Below, piece after piece: positions 1 to 7,667 of a stretch of DNA of 64,000 nucleotides (positions within the stretch are counted from its first letter, which is position 1; every line of letters starts with the position of its first letter). The DNA is from Enhydrobacter sp. (GTDB lineage: Bacteria > Pseudomonadota > Alphaproteobacteria > Reyranellales > Reyranellaceae), in contig CP075528.1 of assembly GCA_025808875.1 (NCBI GenBank), positions 62,001 to 126,000 on the forward strand, written 5' to 3'. The translations under genes were made by a program, and so were the position numbers. A model generated the notes under the pieces. It saw only the letters and a list, made by a program, of their open reading frames with translations, did not search any database and had not been told where the DNA came from.

Positions 1-569
1 GCCAGGGGGCGGGTCAGCACCGGTGTCGCCACGGTCGAATCGACCCCGAGGAGGGCGCCTGCCCGGTGCGCGATCTCGGCCGCCGCCGCGATGTCGGTGA
101 GGCACCAGGTCGGGTTGGCCGGGGTCTCGATCCAGACCAGCCGGGTAACGCCTGGCCGTACTGCCGCGGCGATGGCATCGAGGCTGTCGGCGTCGACGAA
201 ATCGACCTGCAGGCCCCATTGCGTGCCGAAGCCCGCCAGCCAGCTCCGCAACGCCCAGTACATGACCTTCGGCACCACGACATGATCGCCGGGCGACAGG
301 GCGAAGAAGCAGGCCGTGGCGGCGCTCATGCCCGACGAGAAGACCAGCGCCCTGGCCCCGCCCTCGAGAGCGGCCAGTGTCGCCTCGACCTGATCGAAGG
401 TCGGGTTGTCCGCCCTTGCGTAGATTCGCCCGGAGCGATACGAGTTGTCCTCGTCGCGAACGTAAGTGCTCGACATGTGGATGGGGGGGACCACGGCTTT
501 GGTTACCGGGTCGATCCAGCCCATGGCCTGCGCGGCGAGCGAGGCGGCTGCGAGGTCTTTCTTCGTCAT
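1..569 (-). CDS. Cys/Met metabolism PLP-dependent enzyme (cystathionine gamma-synthase/lyase family), 3' truncated by window edge
   Basis: About 190 N-terminal residues read leftward from an ATG at 567-569 and run off the left edge without a stop. The protein has the family landmarks: an early PPIHMSSTY segment, the YARADNPTFDQVEATLA block that begins the PLP fold, an F-S-S-G-M-S-A-A-T phosphate-binding turn, and the V-W-I-E-T-P-A-N-P-T strand. The PLP lysine would lie beyond the edge. Members carry out gamma-elimination or gamma-replacement on cystathionine or acyl-homoserine. Nearby metX would make this a plausible partner for methionine synthesis, but the exact reaction (MetB, MetC or MetZ type) cannot be told from the N-terminal half. 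Confidence 0.85.
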   Translation of the reverse strand, partial: MTKKDLAAASLAAQAMGWIDPVTKAVVPPIHMSSTYVRDEDNSYRSGRIYARADNPTFDQVEATLAALEGGARALVFSSGMSAATACFFALSPGDHVVVPKVMYWALRSWLAGFGTQWGLQVDFVDADSLDAIAAAVRPGVTRLVWIETPANPTWCLTDIAAAAEIAHRAGALLGVDSTVATPVLTRPL

Positions 570-722
570 GTCGTCACCGGGTGCCCTTGGCTTGAGCGAG
601 GTCCGCTCCGAAATGGACCGGATTGGCTTTTGCAGTCGGTTGGTAGTGGGAAATCATGCCGACAAGCGCTATGAGATGGGGCAGCTTGTGCGATTGCAAG
701 ACTGCTCCCAGGGGAACTGAAA

Positions 723-1346
723 ATGAACGTCGAAACGGTGGCCCAACAGCCTCCTCTCGCCACCGCCGGCCGCGGTGACCGGGTCGCCCGCACGCGCGAG
801 GCCATCGTCGCCTCGACGCTGAATCTCGCCCAGGAGGGCGAAGTCTCGCCCATCGTGCGCGACATCGCCAAGGCCGCCGGGGTCTCGGCGCGGACCGTCT
901 TCCAGCACTTCGCCGATACCGCGGAGCTCTATGTCGCCGCGCTCAACCGCATGCTCACGCATGTCGGCGCTGCGCCGGAGATCAATCCGCAAGCCCCGCT
1001 CGACCAGCGTCTGGGCGCGGTCATCAGCCATCGCTCGACGAATTTCGAGCAGCTTCGGCCGATGTGGACCTTCGTTTCCAATCTGCAGCGCCGTTCGTCC
1101 GAGGCATCGGACAAGGTCCTCGAGATGTACTCCTCCAACCGCGACCAGCTCGCCAACGGGTTCGGGCCCGAACTTTCGGCAATGCCGGCCGAGCGCGGCA
1201 AGAACGCGCTCAACGCCCTGGCGCTCGTGTTGTCGCCCGAAGGCTGGGTGGTGTTGCGCGAGCGACTCGGCATGACCGTCGATCAGGCGCGCGAGGAGTG
1301 GCGTTTCGTCGCCGACTCCATCTTCAGCGACCAGGCCGACCACTAG
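723..1346 (+). CDS. TetR/AcrR family transcriptional regulator
   Basis: A 207-residue protein with an N-terminal TetR helix-turn-helix (about residues 20-65; core IAKAAGVSARTVFQHF) and a helical ligand-binding region. The ATG follows an AGGGGA ribosome site at a good distance. It is divergent from the PLP enzyme at 1-569, so that gene is its likeliest target (inference). It resembles the second TetR at 37474-38124: both have GVSxRxxFQHF in the DNA-binding domain and a shared RExL...W-R-F-x-A-x-x-I C-terminal pattern. Its stop overlaps the stop of the convergent gene within the four bases CTAG. Confidence 0.9.
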   Translation: MNVETVAQQPPLATAGRGDRVARTREAIVASTLNLAQEGEVSPIVRDIAKAAGVSARTVFQHFADTAELYVAALNRMLTHVGAAPEINPQAPLDQRLGAVISHRSTNFEQLRPMWTFVSNLQRRSSEASDKVLEMYSSNRDQLANGFGPELSAMPAERGKNALNALALVLSPEGWVVLRERLGMTVDQAREEWRFVADSIFSDQADH

Positions 1347-1891
1347 TCGGACGCGGGGCCGAGCGCCCCGGACCGGATGGCGATCTCCTCGACGACCTGG
1401 TCGCGCAGGCCGAGCGCGCGCAGATGCTCCACCGTGTTCCTGACGTAGGCGCGGTTCGATCCCGTCGCGCCGATGCCGTTGCGCACCAGGCCTATCGCCT
1501 TCGACAAGGGCAGCTTGCCGGCGAACTGCCGGTGCTTGCGGTCGGCGAGATAAACCAGGGCCGGCACGGCACGCCCGTCGGCGAGGTGGATCGGGCGCAC
1601 GACCTCTTCGTAGACGCCGTCATGCTCGATCTCGCGGCGCCACAGATAGCGGCGCACCGCGTCGTAGCGATCCGCGGGCAGGCGGTGGGCGAGGCCGCGG
1701 CATGAACCGCCGGCCAGCAGCCCGAGGATCAGGCCCGGCATCTGCGGCGTGCCGCGATAGTGCTCGGAGTAGACGCAGAAGGCGCGATGGAAGCCGTGCA
1801 GGCGGGCTGGCCTCGTCTCGGGCGTGGCGAAACCCGGGCGCCACATCAGCGAGCCGTAGGCGAAGACCCAGCGTGGGTCGGAAGCGCTCAC
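1343..1891 (-). CDS. Gamma-glutamylcyclotransferase (ChaC-like)
   Basis: A 182-residue protein beginning at a GTG whose GTGA overlaps the stop of tyrA. The N-terminus has the FAYGSLMW motif, the glycine-rich substrate loop of the gamma-glutamylcyclotransferase fold. A tryptophan-arginine segment near residue 85 (YLWRREI) precedes a conserved Y-E-E-V-V strand. ChaC-type enzymes release 5-oxoproline from glutathione or gamma-glutamyl peptides in the cytosol. The open frame continues upstream inside tyrA, but similarity starts only at this GTG. It is the last gene of a leftward operon with aromatic amino acid genes, a link probably of position only. Confidence 0.85.
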   Translation of the reverse strand: MSASDPRWVFAYGSLMWRPGFATPETRPARLHGFHRAFCVYSEHYRGTPQMPGLILGLLAGGSCRGLAHRLPADRYDAVRRYLWRREIEHDGVYEEVVRPIHLADGRAVPALVYLADRKHRQFAGKLPLSKAIGLVRNGIGATGSNRAYVRNTVEHLRALGLRDQVVEEIAIRSGALGPASD

Positions 1892-2772
1892 GCCTGGTTG
1901 AGATGGATCAGCGTGCGCCGGATCTCGCGGGTGCGCGCGAAGAGTTCGAACAGCTTGTCGCCCTCGCCCCAACGGATGGCGCGCTGCAGGTAGAACAGGT
2001 CTTCCTGGAAGCGCTGCAGCACCTCGAGCACGGCCTCCCGATTGTTCAGGAACACGTCGCGCCACATCGTCGGATCCGAGGCGGCGATGCGGGTGAAGTC
2101 GCGAAAACCACCGGCGGCGTACTTCAGCACCTCGCTGTTGAGATGGCCGCCAAGATCGTCGGCCGTGCCGACGATGGTGTAGGCGATCAGGTGCGGCAGA
2201 TGAGAGGTGATGGCGAGGATGCGGTCGTGGCTGGCGGGATCGAGCCGGTTGACCTCGCTGCCCAGCGCGCGCCAGAACGCCTCGAGCCTGTCGACGGCGG
2301 CCGGATTGCTTTCGGGCAATGGCGTCAGGATGCACCAGCGGCCCTGGAACAGGTCGAGCAGCGCGGCTTCGGGGCCGGAATTCTCCGTGCCCGCGACGGG
2401 ATGAGCCGGCACGAAATGCACGTTGCCGGGCAGGTGAGGCGCCATGTCTGCGATCACCGTCTGCTTGACCGAGCCGACGTCGGACACGATGCAGCCCGGC
2501 TTGAGCGCCGGGGCGATCGCCTTGGCGGCCTCGCCGCAGGCGCCGACCGGCGTGCAGACGATCACAAGATCGGCGCCCTTGCAGGCGGCCGCGAGGTCGG
2601 TGCCGCAATGATCGACGAGCTTGAGCCGGGTCGCCGTCGCCGCCGTCTCGGTGCGCCGCGTGGCCGCCACGATCGATCCGGCGAGGCCGCGCTTGCGCGC
2701 TTCGAGCGCGATCGAGCCGCCGATCAGGCCGATGCCGATCAGCGCGATCTTGTCGAACAATACCGCACTCAT
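1888..2772 (-). CDS. tyrA: Prephenate/arogenate dehydrogenase
   Basis: A 294-residue cytosolic enzyme for the oxidative decarboxylation step of tyrosine synthesis. The N-terminal Rossmann domain begins with IALIGIGLIGGSIA. The DLVIVCTPV strand, the SDVGSVKQ turn, the H-P-V-A-G-T-E-N-S substrate loop (about residue 122) and the ITSHLPHLIA helix of the all-alpha domain are present. The ATG at 2770-2772 overlaps the hisC stop (ATGA) and the 3' end overlaps the next gene by 4 bp, so the set is translationally coupled. No C-terminal ACT domain is seen. The longer open frame upstream lies inside hisC and is not used. Confidence 0.95.
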   Translation of the reverse strand: MSAVLFDKIALIGIGLIGGSIALEARKRGLAGSIVAATRRTETAATATRLKLVDHCGTDLAAACKGADLVIVCTPVGACGEAAKAIAPALKPGCIVSDVGSVKQTVIADMAPHLPGNVHFVPAHPVAGTENSGPEAALLDLFQGRWCILTPLPESNPAAVDRLEAFWRALGSEVNRLDPASHDRILAITSHLPHLIAYTIVGTADDLGGHLNSEVLKYAAGGFRDFTRIAASDPTMWRDVFLNNREAVLEVLQRFQEDLFYLQRAIRWGEGDKLFELFARTREIRRTLIHLNQA

Positions 2773-3860
2773 TTGTTCGTCGCGACGAAGCGGGCGAGCG
2801 AGTCGCGCACGGCTTTCACCTCGGCCTCGGTGCCGATGGTGATGCGCAGAAACTCCGGCAGCCCGTAACCGCCGATCATGCGCGGGATCAGCCCGTCGTT
2901 CATCATCCAGTCGTTGGCTGCGGCGGCGCGCTCCTTCGAACCGAAGCCCACGGTGACGAAGTTGCCGACACTGGGCAGCGGTTTCAGCCCGAGCTTGCCG
3001 AGCTCGGTCGCGAGCCAGGGCAGCCAGATGTCGTTGTTGGTGCGGCTGGCGTCGGTGTGGGCGATGTCCTCGAGCGCGGCGATGCCGGCCATCTGCGCGG
3101 CCAGGTTGACGTTGAACGGCTGGCGCAGGCGATTGATCGTGTCGACGATCCCGGCCGGGCCGTACATCCAACCGAGGCGCAGTCCACCGAGGCCGTAGAT
3201 CTTGGAGAAGGTCCGGGTCATCACGACGTTGTCGGCTTGGTCGACCAACTCGACGCCCGATTCGTAGTCGTTGCGGCTGACGTACTCGGCGTAGGCCGCG
3301 TCGATCACCAGCAGCACGTCCTTCGGCAGGCTGGCCTGCAGGCGGCGCACGTCGTCCTTGGTGACATAAGTGCCGGTCGGATTGTTCGGATTGGCAAGGC
3401 AGACGATGCGGGTCTTGCTCGTGACCTTGGCAAGCAGGGCGTCGACGTCGGCGCGATAGTCCTTCTCCGGCGCGGCAACGGGCGTGGCGCCGACGCCGAG
3501 CGCGTTGATCGGGTACATCAGGAAGCCGAACTGGCTGTAGAGCAATTCGTCGCCCGGACCGGCATAGGCCCGGACCAGAAGGTTGATCAGCTCGTCAGAG
3601 CCCGTGCCACAGACGATGCGTCCGGCGTCGAGGCCGTAGTGGCGGCCGATCGCGGCCCGCAGCTTGTCCGATGCTCCGTCGGGATAGCGATGGAGCTCGG
3701 CGGCCGCCTTGGCATACGCTGCCATGGCCTTGGGCGATGGGCCGAGAGCACCCTCGTTGGAGGACAGCTTGGCGATTGTCTCCTTGCCCTCGACCGAATC
3801 CTTGCCCGGCACGTAGGGCGCAATGTCCATGATGCCCGGACGCGGCATGAGCGCCGACAT
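2769..3860 (-). CDS. hisC: Histidinol-phosphate/aromatic aminotransferase, class I/II
   Basis: A 363-residue PLP aminotransferase of the HisC type. Visible landmarks are KLSSNEG near the N-terminus, GTGSDELI (cofactor phosphate turn), NPNNPTG, and the Schiff-base lysine in T-F-S-K-I-Y-G-L-G-G-L-R-L-G-W. The family acts on histidinol phosphate or on aromatic keto acids. Its place between a chorismate mutase-type protein and tyrA argues for a role in tyrosine/phenylalanine transamination, perhaps in addition to histidine synthesis (inference). It lies 17 bp after the chorismate mutase gene and overlaps tyrA by 4 bp. Confidence 0.93.
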   Translation of the reverse strand: MSALMPRPGIMDIAPYVPGKDSVEGKETIAKLSSNEGALGPSPKAMAAYAKAAAELHRYPDGASDKLRAAIGRHYGLDAGRIVCGTGSDELINLLVRAYAGPGDELLYSQFGFLMYPINALGVGATPVAAPEKDYRADVDALLAKVTSKTRIVCLANPNNPTGTYVTKDDVRRLQASLPKDVLLVIDAAYAEYVSRNDYESGVELVDQADNVVMTRTFSKIYGLGGLRLGWMYGPAGIVDTINRLRQPFNVNLAAQMAGIAALEDIAHTDASRTNNDIWLPWLATELGKLGLKPLPSVGNFVTVGFGSKERAAAANDWMMNDGLIPRMIGGYGLPEFLRITIGTEAEVKAVRDSLARFVATNK

Positions 3861-3877
3861 GGCTGTCTCCCGTTCGG

Positions 3878-4729
3878 TCAGTGGCGCGGTTCCGCCGGCA
3901 CGGCGTAGGCGCCGATGGCGGCGACACGGCCGGCCGGCAGCTCGAGCGCCGCCTCGAGCCGGCGCAGGCGTTCATCGTCGTCGACGATCACGCCCGGCAG
4001 CTCGACCAGGTAGTGATGCACGCCGGCGACGACATGGTCCAGCGCCGAGGTGAATGCTGGCAGGCCGGCCTTGGCGAGGGCACCGGAGATGCGGTTGCGG
4101 CTGAAGCCATGGGGCGTTTCGACCGAGATCAGCGCGCTGTCGTCGCCGCTCGCCTCGGGCTCGATGCGTGCCAGCACGAAGGCGGTGGCGCCGCGGGCGC
4201 GGGCGTTCGGCATCGGCAGGAAGGGCAGACGGGCCACGACGTTGGGCAGCGTCTGTTCGCCGCTCGCGAGCAGCGGCCACCACGGCGCCGTGTCGGCCTC
4301 GATCGGCGCCGGCACGACACCGATCGTGGTCTCGCTGGCGCGCACCTCGGCCAGCACCTGCGCCGGCGTGTCGTGCGCCGACAAGGGCACCTGGCAACCG
4401 AAATGATCGCGCGCGAGGTCCCAATAGCCCGGCTGGTCGGCCGGACGGCAGATGGCGATCCTGAGGCCCGGCGTCTGCAGCAGGGTGAAGGCCGTCATCA
4501 TCTCGCGCCACATCCGGTAGACCGCGGCGGCCGGGAAGGGACCGTCATGGGCGGCCAGCCGCTGGCGCATGACCAGCGCCTCGCGGCCCGGCCTCAGCGC
4601 CAGCCCGCCCTTCGGCTTGGTGGCCGAGATCCGGTCGACCAGCGAGGCGCGGCGGCGGATGAGGTCGTGCAGTTCGCCGTCGATGACGTCGATGTCCTGC
4701 CGCAGCTTTTCGAGACCGGGTGCGTCCAT
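3878..4729 (-). CDS. Chorismate mutase fused to a prephenate dehydratase-like region (probably inactive) and an ACT-like region
   Basis: A 283-residue protein in three parts. Residues 1-85 are an AroQ-type chorismate mutase helix bundle (LEKLRQDIDVID followed by LIRRRASLVDRI). Residues about 88-200 resemble the periplasmic-binding fold of prephenate dehydratase, including a G-V-V-P-A-P-I segment. The catalytic Thr-Arg-Phe motif reads G-A-T-A-F, so the arginine is missing. Residues about 205-270 look like an ACT domain (V-E-T-P-H-G-F-S-R-N-R-I and Y-L-V-E-L-P-G). It probably supplies prephenate to TyrA, with the rest acting as a sensor or scaffold (inference). First gene of the leftward operon; the ATG at 4727-4729 was chosen because similarity starts there. 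Confidence 0.8.
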   Translation of the reverse strand: MDAPGLEKLRQDIDVIDGELHDLIRRRASLVDRISATKPKGGLALRPGREALVMRQRLAAHDGPFPAAAVYRMWREMMTAFTLLQTPGLRIAICRPADQPGYWDLARDHFGCQVPLSAHDTPAQVLAEVRASETTIGVVPAPIEADTAPWWPLLASGEQTLPNVVARLPFLPMPNARARGATAFVLARIEPEASGDDSALISVETPHGFSRNRISGALAKAGLPAFTSALDHVVAGVHHYLVELPGVIVDDDERLRRLEAALELPAGRVAAIGAYAVPAEPRH

Positions 4730-4807
4730 GACCCCGCTAGAACCCTGTGAGCGCGAGGCGATACTACGTCCGGGCACTCGGCGTAAAGGCAAACTGCGCG
4801 ATGGCGC

Positions 4808-4836
4808 TTGCGTCCTTTGCGCTGCCTCCTTATAGA
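4808..4836 (+). promoter_or_regulatory. Candidate sigma-70 promoter of the metX leader
   Basis: TTGCGT at 4808-4813 and TATAGA at 4831-4836 are separated by exactly 17 bp. The predicted start falls near 4843, right at the 5' edge of the SAM-II aptamer. The spacing and fit to the riboswitch make it credible, although each hexamer is only a partial match. Confidence 0.55.
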
Positions 4837-4843
4837 AGCTTCT

Positions 4844-4898
4844 CCGTGGAATTTGAGCCGACCGGCTTGCGGCCACGTTAAACCCCGCTAAAAGGTCG
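4844..4898 (+). promoter_or_regulatory. SAM-II (SAM-alpha) riboswitch aptamer
   Basis: The sequence shows the SAM-II pattern. Stem P1 is CGTGG (4845-4849) with CCACG (4873-4877). The loop carries ATTTGAGCC and CTTGC, followed by TTAAAC and GCTAAAA. The pseudoknot can form from GCGG (4869-4872) with CCGC (4885-4888) and GACC (4860-4863) with GGTC (4894-4897). SAM-II aptamers are known upstream of metX, metA and similar genes in Alphaproteobacteria and lower expression when S-adenosylmethionine is high. An intrinsic terminator directly follows, so control is probably by transcription termination. Confidence 0.93.
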
Positions 4899-4909
4899 GA
4901 GCGCTTCGA

Positions 4910-4943
4910 AAAAAGCCCCCGCCCTTCCGGTCGGGGGCTTTTT
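4910..4943 (+). terminator. Rho-independent terminator between the SAM-II aptamer and metX
   Basis: A perfect 12-bp inverted repeat (4910-4921 with 4932-4943) with a 10-nt loop ends in a run of five T. It sits 11 bp after the aptamer and just before the metX start, as expected for the expression platform of the riboswitch. The left arm also carries an A run, so the hairpin could work in both directions and may also insulate the divergent operon. Confidence 0.85.
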
Positions 4944-4957
4944 CGTTGGAGTGGCAA

Positions 4958-6118
4958 TTGCTCGACGATCTCACCGAAGCCGAAAGCAAGGCGCTCGCCC
5001 AGTGTCGCCACGCGATCCTGGGTGTCGAGCGACCGCTCCGGCTCGACTGCGGAGTCGAACTGGGTCCTTATCGTGTCGCGTACCAGACCTACGGCACGCT
5101 GAACGCCGACAAGAGCAATGCGGTCCTGATCTGCCATGCGCTGACGGGCGATCAGTTCGTTGCCGACCGCAATCCCGTGACCGGCAAGGAGGGTTGGTGG
5201 GACACCATGGTCGGGCCGGGCAAGGTGCTGGATCCGGCCCGCTACTTCATCATCTGCAGCAACGTGCTGGGCGCCTGTCTGGGCACGACCGGTCCCCTGG
5301 CGCGCGACCCGGCGACGGGCCGGTCGTGGAATCTGCGCTTCCCCGTCGTCACCGTCGCCGACATGGTGCGCGCCCAAGCCGCCCTGATCGATCACCTCGG
5401 CATCCCGGATCTATTCTGCGTGATCGGCGGGTCGATGGGCGGCATGCAGGTGCTGCAATGGGCGGCGAGCTATCCCGAGCGCGTCTTCTCGGCGGTGCCC
5501 ATCGCCTGCGCCGCGCGGCATTCGGCGCAGAACATCGCATTCCACGAGGTCGGCCGCCAGGCGATCATGGCCGATCCGGAATGGAAGGGCGGCGACTATC
5601 GATTGCACGGCACGTCGCCGGTGCGGGGCTTGGCCGTAGCGCGCATGACGGCGCACATCACCTATCTCTCGGAGCAGGCGCTGCAGCGCAAGTTCGGCCG
5701 CGCGCTGCAGGATCGCAACGCGCTCGGCTTCGGTTTCGACGCCGACTTCCAGGTCGAGAGCTACCTCCGCTACCAGGGCTCGACCTTCGTGCAGCGCTTC
5801 GACGCCAATTCCTATCTCTACATCACGCGCGCCATGGACTATTTCGATCTCGCCGGGGCTCATGGTGGCGTCCTGGCCAACGCCTTCAGGGGATCGCCGA
5901 CACGCTTCTGCTCGATCTCCTTCACCAGCGACTGGCTGTTCCCGACGCGCGAGAACCGCGCCATCGTCCACGCACTGAACGCCGCCGCCGCCAACGTTTC
6001 CTTCGTCGAGGTGGAAACCGACAAGGGCCATGATGCCTTCCTGCTCGACGAGCCCGAGATGTTCCGCACGCTGGCGGGCTTCCTCAAGGGCGCTGCTACG
6101 GTGCGAGGCCTGCCATGA
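4958..6118 (+). CDS. metX: Homoserine O-acetyltransferase (or O-succinyltransferase), alpha/beta-hydrolase type
   Basis: A 386-residue cytosolic enzyme that acylates homoserine in the first committed step of methionine synthesis. It has the alpha/beta-hydrolase fold with [20 protein letters not shown] near the start, the nucleophile elbow G-G-S-M-G-G-M (Ser about 145), and a C-terminal E-T-D-K-G-H-D-A-F catalytic His region. No ATG is available between the upstream stop at 4889 and the conserved region. TTG at 4958 has GGAG six bases upstream and is preferred over TTG at 4946, which touches the terminator. The stop overlaps the metW start (ATGA). Regulated by the SAM-II leader. Confidence 0.95.
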   Translation: MLDDLTEAESKALAQCRHAILGVERPLRLDCGVELGPYRVAYQTYGTLNADKSNAVLICHALTGDQFVADRNPVTGKEGWWDTMVGPGKVLDPARYFIICSNVLGACLGTTGPLARDPATGRSWNLRFPVVTVADMVRAQAALIDHLGIPDLFCVIGGSMGGMQVLQWAASYPERVFSAVPIACAARHSAQNIAFHEVGRQAIMADPEWKGGDYRLHGTSPVRGLAVARMTAHITYLSEQALQRKFGRALQDRNALGFGFDADFQVESYLRYQGSTFVQRFDANSYLYITRAMDYFDLAGAHGGVLANAFRGSPTRFCSISFTSDWLFPTRENRAIVHALNAAAANVSFVEVETDKGHDAFLLDEPEMFRTLAGFLKGAATVRGLP

Positions 6119-6741
6119 GCGCCGTCGCCTCCGGCAATCGCGCCATCCGCGTCGACCTGCAGCTTATCGCCGACATGGTCGAGCCGGGTGGCCGCGCGCT
6201 CGACGTCGGCTGCGGCGACGGCGCGCTGCTGGCCTATCTCGTCAACTTCAAGCGCGTCGATGCGCGTGGCATGGAACTCAGCCAGGCCGGGGTCAATGCC
6301 TGCGTCGCCTCGGGCCTCTCGGTGATCCAGGGCGATGCCGACACCGACCTGCGCGACTATCCGGAAAACGCCTTCGACTACGTGATCCTCAGCCAGACCC
6401 TGCAGGCCACGCGCGAGCCGCGCGAAGTGCTCCGGCAGATGCTGCGCGTCGGCAAGCGCGCCATCGTCTCCTTCCCCAACTTCGCGCATTGGCAGGTCCG
6501 CCTGCGCCTGGTGTTCGGCGGGCGCATGCCCGAGACGCCGACCCTGCCGCACAAATGGTACAGTACGCCCAATATCCATCTCTGCAGCATCGACGATTTC
6601 CGCGCGCTCTGCCGCGACATGGGCGTGATGGTCGAGCGTGCCATCGTGCTCAATTCCAGGAGCCGCCCCATCCACATGCCGCCGTTGCTCGCCAACCTGT
6701 TCGGCGAGCAGGCGGTGTTCATGCTGCGCCGCGACGACTGA
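6115..6741 (+). CDS. metW: MetW, methionine biosynthesis methyltransferase-like protein
   Basis: A 208-residue protein with a class I SAM-binding fold: [12 protein letters not shown] at about residues 25-36 and a V-I-L-S-Q-T-L-Q motif. The pattern [23 protein letters not shown] is diagnostic for MetW. MetW is the usual partner of MetX in Alphaproteobacteria and is needed for full homoserine acyltransferase activity. It is translationally coupled to metX by a 4-bp overlap and its 3' end overlaps the convergent GNAT gene by 23 bp. Confidence 0.95.
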   Translation: MSAVASGNRAIRVDLQLIADMVEPGGRALDVGCGDGALLAYLVNFKRVDARGMELSQAGVNACVASGLSVIQGDADTDLRDYPENAFDYVILSQTLQATREPREVLRQMLRVGKRAIVSFPNFAHWQVRLRLVFGGRMPETPTLPHKWYSTPNIHLCSIDDFRALCRDMGVMVERAIVLNSRSRPIHMPPLLANLFGEQAVFMLRRDD

Positions 6742-7186
6742 CGGCGGCGGCACGCCGCTCGTAGTGCACTTCGATTTCGTCCTCGCCGGTCTTCACGAAG
6801 CCGTGGCGTTCGTAGAAGCGGCCGGCGGGACTGCCTTGCAGGACGTCGAGGCGCACCGGCTGGCCCAGTGCGTCGGCTTCCTCCAGCAACACCACGAGGA
6901 TCGCCGCGCCCAGGCCGCGATTGTGATGGCGGCGTGCCAGGTAGAAGGAATCGATGTATGTTTCCGCGGGGCGGCGGCGCAGTCCCACGCAGCCCGCCAG
7001 CGCGCCGTCGATCAGGATGGTGCGCAGGCCGGATTCGTCGAAGCTCTCGCGAAAGACGCGCCGCGCGCGCGACGGCTTGTAACGGAATACGCGCTCGAGG
7101 TGCTCACGCATCACCTCGATGCGGATGGCGAGCAGGGGCTCGAAGTCGGCCTCGACCGGCGTGCCGAACGACCAGGACTCACGCAC
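6719..7186 (-). CDS. GNAT family N-acetyltransferase
   Basis: A 155-residue GNAT protein. The acetyl-CoA pyrophosphate loop is visible as R-R-H-H-N-R-G-L-G-A-A-I (about residues 85-97), and the C-terminal strand and helix read G-S-P-A-G-R-F-Y-E-R-H-G-F. The substrate cannot be inferred. It is the last gene of a leftward set of four and overlaps the preceding YbaK-like gene by 8 bp. The 3' end runs 23 bp into metW on the other strand. Confidence 0.85.
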   Translation of the reverse strand: MRESWSFGTPVEADFEPLLAIRIEVMREHLERVFRYKPSRARRVFRESFDESGLRTILIDGALAGCVGLRRRPAETYIDSFYLARRHHNRGLGAAILVVLLEEADALGQPVRLDVLQGSPAGRFYERHGFVKTGEDEIEVHYERRAAAVSRRGAA

Positions 7187-7667
7187 CGGCAGCGATCTTG
7201 GCGATGCGCGGCCGGGCGACGGCGACCCAGTCCCTGGTGTCGAGTTCCATCGAGCGATCGAGCCGGCCGGCGTTGAAGAACAACGTCTCGTTCCGCAGCA
7301 GATCCTCGTCGACGACGACGCTCAGCGCCGGGTTCAGGGAAAACGGCGGGACGGAACCCATGACGCAGCCGGTCAACTGCCGTGCCGTTTCGGGCGAGGC
7401 GAAGCCGCACTTCCTCGCCTCGAAGAGCGTCGCGACGGCGCCGAAATCGAGTTTGCGGTTGCCCGGGAGGATGGCGAGCACATGGCGCCTGCCCGCGCCG
7501 CCGCCGCGCAGGTCCAGGACCATCGCCTTGGCCGCCTGCTCGGGCCGGTTGCCGCGAATGACGCTGATCCTTTCCGAGCGTCCCTCCGCCTCGTGCTCGA
7601 TCACGCGGAACCTGGCGTTGGCGCTCGCCAGCATCGCCGTCAACCGCTCGAAGACGTCAGCGGCCAC
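7179..7667 (-). CDS. YbaK/aminoacyl-tRNA synthetase-associated domain protein
   Basis: A 162-residue protein with the YbaK/ProX editing-domain pattern: AAKAMVLDLRG, the ILPGNRKLDF strand, a VMGSVPPFSL loop and a D-E-D-L-L-R-N-E-T-L-F-F-N-A-G core. Family members hydrolyse mischarged tRNAs such as Cys-tRNA(Pro) or Ala-tRNA(Pro). The gene overlaps the upstream oxidoreductase gene by 11 bp and the following GNAT gene by 8 bp. The exact editing substrate is unknown. Confidence 0.85.
   Translation of the reverse strand: MAADVFERLTAMLASANARFRVIEHEAEGRSERISVIRGNRPEQAAKAMVLDLRGGGAGRRHVLAILPGNRKLDFGAVATLFEARKCGFASPETARQLTGCVMGSVPPFSLNPALSVVVDEDLLRNETLFFNAGRLDRSMELDTRDWVAVARPRIAKIAAGA

Noticed and set aside
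626-640. CTTTTGCAG before the first TetR as a fourth copy of the 19-bp motif
   Set aside because: Only 8-9 bases agree; the symmetric left half is missing.
4946-4957. TTG at 4946 as metX start
   Set aside because: It lies three bases after the terminator T run with no proper ribosome site; TTG at 4958 has GGAG six bases before it.
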